This document shows positions 1-9,600 of a stretch of DNA of 35,171 nt, piece after piece. This DNA is from Pelargonium nanum (lineage: Eukaryota; Streptophyta; Magnoliopsida; Geraniales; Geraniaceae): contig JAYMTF010000489.1 in the NCBI GenBank assembly GCA_036897485.1, positions 1-35,171 of the forward strand. The letters run 5' to 3'. How positions within the stretch are numbered: the first letter of the stretch is position 1; each line of letters starts with the position of its first letter. Below the pieces are notes generated by a model. It searched no databases and was not told where the DNA came from. It saw nothing but the letters and a program-made list of their open reading frames with translations. The translations under genes and the position numbers were made by a program.

Positions 1-830
1 CGAAGCCTCTAATATGAACTTACTAACATTGGGTGATGTACTTGGCCTATTCCGAAAAACTTCCCCGGGGACCCGTTTTGCAAAGGGGTATCATCACGGA
101 CAGGTGACAAAAAACACAACAACTATGATGAACTCTTAGGTGGATCTACGCTACTCGTATTATGGAAAATTTTGTTCCGCCGCGTTCCTTTATGTCATAT
201 CTTCCCAACGGTGGGTTTTCGCTTAAATTTGTGGTGTGTTCAAAACCCGTGGTGGCCGTTTATGTAAAAACACTCGTTTTGCAATCGAAGGAGGTTGCGC
301 ACTTGGATCCCATTTTTGAGCTCCCGAGCTTCTAATATGAACTTACTAACGCTGAATGATATTCTCGACCCATTCCGAAAAACTTTCCTAGGGGCCCGTT
401 TTGCAAAGGGGTCTATCACAGACAGGTTGCCGAAAACACAACAACTTTGAAGAGCTTTTAGGTGGACCTACGCTACTCGTATTATGAAAAAAAAATTCCG
501 CCGCGTTTTACTATGACTTATCTGTCCAACGATGGGGTTTTGCTTGAATTTATGGTGTGTTTAGGGACCGTGGTTGCCGTTTCTGTAAAACTGCTCGTTT
601 TACGATCGAACGGCTTGTTTTTGGGCTATACGCTAAGAAAGACGCGCACTTGGGTGCTATTTTTGAGCTCTCAAGCCTCTAATATGAACTTACTAACGTT
701 GGGTGGCTTCCTCGACCCATTCCGAAAATCTTCCCCGAGGGCCCGTTTTGCAACCATCACAGACAGGTGGCCAAAAACACATCAACTTTGAAGTGCTCTT
801 AAGGACCTACACTACTCGTATTACTAACTA
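1..830. repeat. Satellite-like tandem repeat, ~2.5 copies of a 323-347 bp unit
   Basis: The segment AATATGAACTTACTAAC recurs at 11, 334 and 681, giving spacings of 323 and 347 bp. Long flanking blocks recur in the same order: CCATTCCGAAAA, CCCGTTTTGCAA, GACAGGTG, CTACTCGTATTA and TTCCGCCGCGTT. The second unit carries about 24 extra bases near 615-640. The third is incomplete and stops near 825-830, where ordinary AT-rich DNA begins. The first unit starts at or before the window edge, so the array probably continues to the left. A 109-codon open frame inside it (462-791) shares no protein family that I recognise and is not kept open in the other copies. I read this as a diverged satellite or part of a larger repeat, and I do not know the family. 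Confidence 0.8.
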
Positions 831-1661
831 GTGTTTAATACTCCTAAAAAAGTGTAATGTTTTACGTAAACGATTAGTGCATGTACCTATATGCATGTAA
901 GCTGACGTGGCGCAATCACAACTACACATGTCCCCAAAGGGGATGAGGTGAGATTTTGTCTCAAAATAAGTGTTATTTTTTCATGAATTTTAAGCTTGTT
1001 GTAAGAAATGCACGATGATAGAAAATAAAATATACAACATTTACTAATTTATTCTTAGATATTGTTTGATTTCACTTCTGAACCTACATAAACAGTTGTC
1101 ACATCCTCTTTTAGTTTGCCACATCGAAAAAAATAAAAGTATATAACTTTTATTTTCTCTTTAAAAAGTCCCAAGATGGTAAATCCATATATTTGATGGC
1201 ATTGAAAAGAATAAATAAACACTCGTTTCAATAGTATGAACTCATTCTACTTGAATCTATTGTTGAATAAAACTTGAGCTCATGCTCGATCTTATGCTCC
1301 ATTTAAGTTTGTGTATATATAAGATCTATGAATATATACACACCAACATCTTTCCACTTGGTACAGCTGTAACTAACTAAGTGCAAAAGATCATTGAAAA
1401 TAGCTATCTTTTTTTTTTTTTTTTTGAATAATATAATTTAGTTTTACATTATTATTTTTACTATATCCTATTCACTTAGCTTAGGTGCAACATTGCTCTA
1501 AAGGACATGAAAGTTAATAGAAACAAGTACTTAATTTACACCAACAAGCACAAATGTACGTCCAACCTATAATCTAGAACACAACCCAAAACTCTAACCA
1601 TGTTGAATTTTAACTCCTGCACATATAAAAGTCGTCACACGCTAGAAATACCATAATCAAA
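831..1661. other. AT-rich spacer, no gene seen
   Basis: This stretch lies between the tandem repeat and the stop codon of the receptor kinase gene. It is AT-rich and contains a poly-T run near 1409-1425 and no coding frame with recognisable protein character. The part next to 1661 should hold the 3' untranslated region and polyadenylation signals of the minus-strand kinase gene, but I cannot place the site. Confidence 0.6.
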
Positions 1662-4641
1662 TTAGCCAATTGAGACGTCGGATAACTTTTCCGGAGTAGC
1701 AACCGTAAACGGAGAGCTTCCGGCTTCGCTATCCACGTCTTTGAGATCGTCAAGTTTTTCAATAACCTCGTCCAAATCCATCCTCAAATCCACATCCTCT
1801 TGGCAACAACCGAGCCCTATCTTCAATAGTTTGATCATTTCGCCTTTACAATTCTTGGTTCCCTCCATTTCCGGATCGAACACCTCCCCGGTCCTTTTCT
1901 CCTTGATCATGGAGTTAACCCAACTCGCCAAGTCTACACTCGAATCGTGCCCCTTGAGGAGGTAATTCTCGGGGAACTTCCCGGTCAAGATCTCTAGAAT
2001 GATGATCCCGAGGCTCCAAACGTCGGTTTTTTTAGTAATGCGACCCGTATTGGCGTACTCGGGGGACTTGTAAGAGACCAAGATGAGACGGGCGTTTTCT
2101 TCATTGATCATGGGGACCAAAGCATAGTCCGTCAAGATGGGATCAAACGACTTGTCGAGAAGCACATTCGAAGATTTGAGGTGACCGTGAGGCGCCGTGT
2201 GGCTGCGAAGCTCCTTGTATAGGTATTGGAGACCCTTGGCTATTCCTCTTACTATTTTCAACCGAGTTGGCCAATCAAGACTCGGTTCCTCTGCCGTATG
2301 GTTACCTATATATCCAAGTACAAGGAGATTTGATTAGCTATAGCTAGCAATCTACTAGGAAATGATCAAAAGACAAATACATAAAAACGAAAAGAATCTC
2401 AGCCATGATTTATTGGCTGTCTCTCAGTCAATAAATTATAGTTGAGATTCTGGGCACTCTATACAAAATGATGATGTATATATATACTTACGATGAAGTT
2501 GATTGGCCAAACTACCATTAGGGACAAAGTCGCAAATCAAGAGCTTCTCATCTTTTCTATAGTAATATGCAACAAGAGGAAGCAAATTGGGATGGTTTAG
2601 CCTCCCAAGCCTCCTCATACTATCATGAAACTCTTCTCTTCCTCCACAGTTCAAATACTTGTACCTCTTCACCACTAACGACTGACCGTTTCCTACCACT
2701 GCCTTATACGACGACCCGAACGTTCCACTTCCCAGCACCTCCGCGGAAGCTCTCAACAAGTCTTGCAAGTCGAATTTTTCTCGGTCGTTTCTAATAAACG
2801 ACAACCTCCCGATCTCGTTGCCGCCTGTTCTTCTGCCCAAGCAATTGGTCGGGGTCCTCGGGGAGCTGCCTCCGGAGTTTACTCGCTCCGGAGCCTTTGT
2901 GTGGTGCACTTGGTTCGGATTGTGGTACGTTGCTGCAGATCGGCTTTGCGACTTGGCTAGAGACGCCGCCGGAGGCGGCTCGTTGTAGGGTTTGGTGGGT
3001 GGGGTTTTTTGGTTGCGTAGCAGCAAGAAAATGATGGCTATAACGATGGCTAATCCGACCAACACACCCATCACTATTAGAATGTTAGTGAGCGTCGATG
3101 GTCTCTCGCATGATTTGTATAGAGGCTCTCCGCATAAATCCTCGTTGCCTGCATGCATACATGCACCAAATTACGTATGAAACTAATTATAAACACACAT
3201 AATGTACTTGGATATAAAATGATTCCAACTCTTTAGAGTTCGGAAGCGCATGCAGCTGTTTTACATGACAAATACATGTAAGATATTTGTCATGTTGTGA
3301 TAGATAGAAAGTGGATAATATCCATATTATTTGGGCAACTTAGATTTATAGTGAATACCTTCTTAGAATAGATGTAATCAACAACCATGATTCATTTTCA
3401 CACGTACATGCATTTGACACTGCAAAAAAAGCTACAAGCTGTGACAGAAATTTTTTCGTCACAGTTCTGTCACAAACACACATTTGTAATTAAAATTTCC
3501 GTCACAAACACAAATCTGTGACAGGAATTTCTGTCACAACCATTTGTGACAACCCAAACAATGACAGAAATATTTTGTAGCAGTTCTGTCACAAATTACA
3601 TTATGTGACAGAAATCCATATATTTGTGACAGCTCGCGAGTTTTTTTCTGTAGTGTTGACATGCACCAGGTAGTAGTTCATGCATGAATCATTTTTCTCC
3701 TTAGAGTTATATATTACTTTATGTGTATTTACAAGTACCTTTCTCTAGCTCTTCGAATATTATATAATTAAAAGCAACGAAAAGATATTGAAAATGGAAT
3801 TCATGAGTTATATGTATACTATACCTTCAAAAGCCGATATAGGCATCTTGGACAATGACGTAGGAATGCGACCTCCCAATCGATTATTTGAGACATTAAA
3901 GTTCCTGAAACGCTTGCTCTTACTCTGCGGGAAATCTGGAATTCGTCCCCGGAATCTATTTCCTTCAAGCCTAAGCTCTATAAGCCTCGGCAACGCCGCG
4001 ATCGAAGACGGTATGTTGCCGGTAAAATCATTGTTCGCCAAGAACACTTTCTTCAACGATCCCATGCCGGAAAACGCATCGTCCGGTATTTTCCCGGAGA
4101 AATGATTGTTGGACAAGAACAGCGATTTCAACGGTCCAAGCTTCTTGACCTGTGGCATTGGACCGTTGAAATTGTTGTTCTTCAAGCTTATGCTACGAAG
4201 CTGGTTTATCAAGGGAACGAGAGCTTCCATGTCAAAAGCTCCCATGAGGTTCATCTTCTCGAGCTGAAGCCCCCACACCTTTCCGTTCCAGCAACGGACA
4301 CCGGCCCAATTGCTTTTGCTTCCCGTGCACGGTGGCATCGTTGAGTTCCAGCTGATTAGGGCTTTGGTGTTGCTCATTCCTGCCTTCAAACGTAGGAGGG
4401 CGTCGACCGTCGGCGCCTGGCTCGTACCCGGGGAGGTTTCGGCCGCCGTGGTGGCGCGGGTGGATATTGATAGTGAAAATAATAATAATCTTATTAACAA
4501 AAAGAGAAAATGAGACAACGGGGAATAAGAAGATATTTTCGTAGGTTTTGGTTTTATAAACGTTCCTGTTGCTGATGATGACGACAGGGTTGATGGGGTT
4601 GTTGCGCGCACAAGCCCCGCTACGTGCGCGCTCATCAGCAC
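1662..4641 (-). CDS. Pollen receptor-like kinase (PRK/LRR-III type), three exons
   Basis: Exons are 4641-3825, 3148-2492 and 2315 side boundary at 2305-1662, giving 705 aa with canonical GT-AG introns. Residues ~45-65 are a strongly hydrophobic signal/anchor stretch, preceded by an unusually long basic, Ser/Thr-rich leader. An LRR N-cap with a Cys pair and W-A-G-V-R-C follows, then about five LRRs (for example LKSLFLSNNHFSGKIP), the C-terminal cap FEGNEDLCGEPL across the first splice junction, one membrane helix at ~292-316, and a kinase domain. The glycine loop GSGTFGSSYKAVV and Lys in VVKRYK are present. The HRD motif is replaced by HGHLKSSN and DFG by TDYALV, as is usual for PRKs, so phosphotransfer activity is doubtful. 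Family members act at the pollen-tube plasma membrane in ROP-GEF-linked growth and guidance. That role is inferred from family, as is pollen expression. Confidence 0.9.
3263..3295. repeat. Perfect 12-bp inverted repeat (hairpin) in PRK intron 1
   Basis: ACATGACAAATA at 3263-3274 is the exact reverse complement of TATTTGTCATGT at 3284-3295, with a 9-base loop. It lies inside intron 1 of the receptor kinase gene, about 120 bp from the CACTA-like element. It could be a small foldback or the remnant of a deleted transposon. No function is implied. Confidence 0.7.
3418..3655. mobile_element. CACTA-like MITE in PRK intron 1
   Basis: The left end reads CACTGCAAAAAAAGC and the right end, reverse-complemented, reads CACTACAGAAAAAAAC, which is the terminal pattern of CACTA (En/Spm) transposons. 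The sequence TTGA directly abuts both ends (3414-3417 and 3656-3659). CACTA transposases normally leave a 3-bp duplication, so the extra base may be chance. The interior is built from the motif GTGACA and its complement TGTCAC, eight exact copies in both orientations, resembling the subterminal transposase-binding repeats of this superfamily. At 238 bp with no coding frame it is non-autonomous. Confidence 0.75.
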
Positions 4642-4784
4642 AACTCGCTATAACAATCAACACCACCAAGAACTACCGGTCACCGCTACTAGGAGCGAAA
4701 TGTATTGATGATAATTAGTAGATCAGAGGGGGAGAAGAAACGATAGATATAAGTGCTGTGTTACGTGAAAGGAGATGCTAGTTC

Positions 4785-4825
4785 TTTTCTTCAAAGGATT
4801 GCATCTCGAATGTTTTTTATAGTTA
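4785..4825 (-). promoter_or_regulatory. Candidate TATA box of the PRK gene
   Basis: On the minus strand TATAAAAAA occurs at 4821-4813, about 170 bp upstream of the proposed start codon at 4641. This distance would give a leader of roughly 140 nt. The call rests only on the motif and its position. Other AT-rich stretches nearby could serve equally. Confidence 0.35.
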
Positions 4826-5328
4826 CAATAACAATAGGAACAAATAAAGAAATTTTGAGTTTGTTTTTCTCAATGATTTTTAGTTGAGTTTTTGGAAAAG
4901 AAAGTGAGTTTGGAAGGAGAAAGAGGTTAATTGAAATGTCATTTAGTTGAATATGCTAAAAATAGTTTGTTTGTTGTGACTGTTGATTCAATGTATTGGA
5001 ATGGAGTAGTAGTATAGCTAATTTGGTCTCTTATCCCTTACTTAGTAAAAGGGAATATTTGTTGGTGATAAAGTTTTTGACCAAATCTATGAGAATAGGT
5101 TGAGTTTTGTACGGAAAGAGAGGGAGAGATAAAAGGAAAACCTTCAAACCGTTTACTAGCTATGAACCTATGGTTATTTGTTTTCATTATCAACTTATTT
5201 TTACTCATTTTAGATTGCCTATGGTTATATATTGTTTTGTTTGTTTACATCACAAGAAAATGACATATATAAATGATAACAGCTGATAATGTTTGTTATT
5301 GTCTATTCATGCAATAGTGTTCTCATGG
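4826..5328. other. Upstream spacer of the PRK gene, no gene seen
   Basis: The DNA is AT-rich and without coding character. It probably contains the promoter of the minus-strand receptor kinase, but no individual site beyond the TATA candidate can be supported. Confidence 0.5.
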
Positions 5329-5741
5329 TATCTTTAAGGAAAAGGTCCAAAATGGTCATTGATCTATCCAGCTCGTGTCATTTTGGTTATTGAACTATCA
5401 AACGTGTCATTTCAGTCCAAAAGATAGGCAAAAGAGCCATCATAGTCCAAATGTTTTAAAAAACCGAGCCCTGTCAGGACATTCCGTCAAAATCACTGAC
5501 GGAACCGTTAAATTTTCATTAAAAAAATATTTTTAAAAAAATTCAACGTCATCAAAATTTAACAGATTCTGTCAGTATTTTGACGAAATGTCCTGACGGG
5601 GCTCGGTTTTTGGAAACGTTTGGACCATTACAGCTCTTTTGCCTATCTTTTAGACTAAAATGACACGTTTGATAGTTCAGAGACCAAAATAGCACGAACT
5701 GGATAGTTCAGGAACCATTTTGGACTTTTACCTATCTTTAA
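5329..5741. mobile_element. Foldback Mutator-like MITE with 9-bp target duplication
   Basis: The sequence TATCTTTAA is present at 5329-5337 and again at 5733-5741, a perfect 9-bp duplication. Between them, 5338-5732 is a near-palindrome. The left arm starts GGAAAAGGTCCAAAATGG, and the reverse complement of the right end starts GGTAAAAGTCCAAAATGG. The arms extend about 185 bp each and meet around an A/T-rich centre near 5520-5550, with roughly 85% identity by eye. A 9-bp duplication with long terminal inverted repeats is the signature of the Mutator superfamily. No transposase frame is present. The intact duplication suggests a fairly young insertion. Confidence 0.85.
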
Positions 5742-5889
5742 TAATCATAAGAAAAGTCTGGATCCGTCCTTATATTGTATGAGATCTGCACATACAGTTC
5801 AAGATATACTTGTGTTCAAGCTAAAATCAACTAAAATGTACCATTACATATGTATTTATCTCCGGTAAACACAAGTTTTGCAATTTTGT

Positions 5890-6030
5890 TAAGATAGATT
5901 GCGCATAATTTGGAGGCTTTTGGAATCCGTGGTGTTCTTTTCAGCAAAATACGCATTCTGCTAAGGTAGATTCACGCATAATGGAGGTATTTGGAGTCTA
6001 TGGTGTCCACTTTGCAAACTACACTTTTTG
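5890..6030. repeat. Two degenerate direct repeats of ~72 bp
   Basis: AAGATAGATT at 5891 and AAGGTAGATT at 5963 begin two units that then share CGCATAAT, GGAGG, TTTGGA, TGGTGT and GCAAA in the same order. The period is about 70-72 bp. It lies in the 3' flank of the TPR gene. I see no coding or RNA explanation. Confidence 0.55.
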
Positions 6031-6119
6031 AAGACCAAAGTTCTTTTTCATGAAATTTGTTGATAGTTGTTAAAAAATATAGTCTGTTTGGCCAAATGTA
6101 TCCAAATTTTGGCCAAATA

Positions 6120-6265
6120 TGAGGCAAAAGAATACATATTTTTTTTCGGTTTATACCGTGGGGTTCCTGAGCGGGTCCGCACACTCGCGGTTGGCACCTT
6201 TAAGCCGTTTTACTACACCCAGACTAATCCTCACTCGCCCCACTGTCAGCGCACTAAGCGGTAGA
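6120..6265. other. GC-rich patch in an AT-rich spacer, origin unknown
   Basis: About 120 bp here (for example GAGCGGGTCCGCACACTCGC near 6170 and AGCGGTAGAGGGGGC near 6258) is much richer in G and C than the surrounding DNA. It contains no convincing protein frame and does not fold as a tRNA by eye. It looks like a fragment of a dispersed repeat that inserted here, but I do not recognise the family. Confidence 0.4.
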
Positions 6266-6620
6266 GGGGGCTTACTATACTATAAAATAATTTTCATATA
6301 TAGTTTGGAGATCACACATATATAAGATTATAAGAACATAAATGTAAATTATGTTTAATTTAATTTTAGAGAACTATTAAAAACATACAAATATAAAAAG
6401 TCAATCAAGAGACCATAAGCTGGAACAATAAATTCATAATGGAAACTTAAAGAAATTATGAATTGAAGGCGTTGGCAACTCAAAGACCAAGACATATAAC
6501 TATTTTTGGATGAAATACAATAGAGATAAAAGTGAAGACTTTACATTTCTCAAGGAAGCAAAAATAATTATAAAAGGCTCTATATTTCCCAAGCTAGAAT
6601 AATAAAGACAGAGAGAGTCA

Positions 6621-9600
6621 TCACCTTGAGTAGCGATCAACAAGTGCCTTAGCTTTCTCTGGTGCAAAAAATCGTGCCTGCACATTATAAGTTATAGCTC
6701 TAAATGTTTACATTTCTATTCAACAAATAATAATAATTTTTCAAATTATAATTGGAACCAACAAATAATAATAGTAAATAAAATCTGTTTGTTATACTCC
6801 TAAACAAATGTTTCTTCTCAAATCATGTTGGTAATTTTTGCACATGTGCAAACAAATGTGTGTAATTATAACACATGCATGCATGAATACAAGTTCATGT
6901 ACTCACTTGTATAAACATCCTCTCTGCTTCTCCAACTTTTCCATTTTCTTTCAAAATTATTCCCTGAAAGACGAGACAAACGAAAGAAACGCGATTAGAG
7001 AAAATGAATACAGGCTTTTTCCTCTTCCTAACTTGACTCTCACTCTAAGATATGATAATACTATTTCATAGTTTCATATAGCAATAATTAATGTTTCAGG
7101 TTCCAAAGCGGAAATGAAGAAATACCAATTAGGGAAAATGAATACATGCATTTTTCATGTCCTAACTTCACCGTAAATATGGATTGGACAGACCATTATA
7201 AATTTATAACATTGTGTCCAAACGATTATAATATTTTAACTAATAACGATCATTCTACTAAATAAGCTCCAGAAATGGAGTCATATATTATGTCTCTTCA
7301 ATGACAAATATGAGAGAAATATGAATGAACCTTGGCTAAATATCCCCGGAAGTCTTCAGGGTGAGTAGATATCAGCTGATTATAAATGGATACAGCATCA
7401 CTAACATGGCCCCAATCAGAATAGGCTTTCCCAAGAAGTAATTCAACCTGAAAACAAGTACCATACAAGATTAAATTTATATTTCATAAGAAAAAAATTA
7501 AACGTGTTAAATGCAAACATGCGTTGTCCCTATCTTGACATGGACTTATCTTTTTAAAAGCATAGCAATAGCATGTGTGACTCATATCAACGTTTAGTCT
7601 TATTTCCCTAGAACAATTAGCCAGGAAAAAAAATGATATTATTTCCATTTGTTTAACAAGTGTTTCAAGCATAAATTGGTTTGAGCAACAAACATTTCAA
7701 GCATTGTCGAATACCATGCCTAGAATCCTTAGTAGTGAATCTAAAATGGACAAGTTCATTCATATATTACTAAGAAAATATTAGTTACTTGAATCGGATC
7801 AACATTCTGCAAGTTTTTGTCCTTTGCATCACTGTCAGCCCTCATATTAGGACTATTTGACATTTCTGTATTCAGACGTTCACGGGAAGATAGAAGAACT
7901 TGAACAGCCTGCACTCAAAAGGGTAAAAGGGAAATAAGCAAGTTATTTCAAACATGCTAGTATGACAAAATGTATGATTCACACCATTTTAAGTAGAGAA
8001 CCATACGCATCTATTCCAACGTGTTGAACCGTGATATTCTTTTAATATTTCAGCTAAAATATATGCTGAGTAAGGGGTGTTGCATTTTCATCCTAATTTT
8101 GATAAACTAGTCTAAGGACAAACCTCATCTGGTTTCTTGGCAGCAAGCAATGCATTTGTAAGCCCGCGAAGAACTTCAAAATTTATAGTTTTGGACACCT
8201 GTCAGGAATTTTTCAAGACATTATGGAGAGCATTAGCAAAAGGATGCAGATAATCAATGAATATGTTCACCTTCATCATGCAGTAAATGTCAAGGCAACA
8301 AAATGTATATGCTGAATATCACAAACAGCTATTTTCAAGGCATAAATGCATATATGTATACAAACACATGAGTGACATAGAATTTCGAACGGGCTGTCCC
8401 TGTTTATACCATTCTTCATTATTTATTAGGCACACAACTTTAAGTGAACCTTCACGAGTATTCAACTAAGGTCAAGCATACCTGTGTTAACAAATATACG
8501 GAACAAACAATGAAAAGACATGTAAAATGAGCAAGATATTTGAGACATACTGACCATTCCAGAAGTTTTATATGCAGCAACACTCCCTTCATAATCCTTG
8601 AGTTCAAACTTAACTTCTCCAAGCAAACGAAAAACATCAGGGTCACTTGGTTTCTCCTGTGTAGCATAAGAGGTTGGTTCACATGAATTAATTGGCATTA
8701 AAACTCTGAACGGAATGAATGCAGCCATAAGTGGCTCTTCAAATCATATCCAATACAGTACGAATGAGGAACAAACCTTTGATAGGTCCTCGAGAAGAGA
8801 TGCTGCCCTGCTATAGTCTCCTAGTTCTGCTAACGTTACTGCGGCTCCCTGCAAGACCGCTTGAATAAATTTGAATATATGTATGATAAATCAGGGTCAA
8901 ATCATACAAGTCAGCATCAAAGATGAAATTACTATTTCCGTATGCAGAGAAAATGATATACACCATAAATTATTTCTAGAGACTGAAAATAAGAAAAATG
9001 AACATGATTAGCATCTTGAGAACACTGACTCACTTCAAGAGCGGTTGGATCTTTTGGAGAGGTACTAAGCATTGCCTCGTATTCTTTCAGCCTAGTCTGA
9101 CACAAATTGGGAATCAGAGGTGTTAAAAGATCTTTCCTGAGTTCCACACAAAAAATGCACAATAAGAACAATTAAAAATACCTTGCATTACTTAATATTT
9201 ATGATGCTATAGGACATCAGAGAGAGAGAGCTCGGTTTGGCTCATAATTCTTTTGATGGAGATGAACAAATCATCAAAATAAATAGGCGTCACTTTTGTC
9301 TGTTCTAACTTCAATGAAACTGCTTTTCTCAGTTCCAAAATCGTGTATTACTAACAACATATCCAACCAGAATTACTTTTACAGCATCCTTGAACCCAAA
9401 ATGGATCATATGAGGAAAAGGCAAATCCCAAAGTGCATTAGGGAAGCAAATTGATATTTAATTTGTAAGTAAGTTGTATCACGGATAACCAAAATGAGTA
9501 TCTTCAAAGCTAATTTCCGCAAATTAAAGAATGGATTTTATAGGTACTTTCTAACAGTATTACCTCAAGTGCGGCCTTCTCTTCTTTTGACAGTTTATTA

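Noticed and set aside
462..791. 109-codon open frame in the left repeat
   Set aside because: It lies within the tandem repeat, the other units do not keep it open, and the protein has no recognisable family character.
3418..3655. A CRISPR-like or regulatory repeat array from the many GTGACA motifs
   Set aside because: Spacing is irregular, orientation is mixed, and the ends match a CACTA transposon. The host is a plant.
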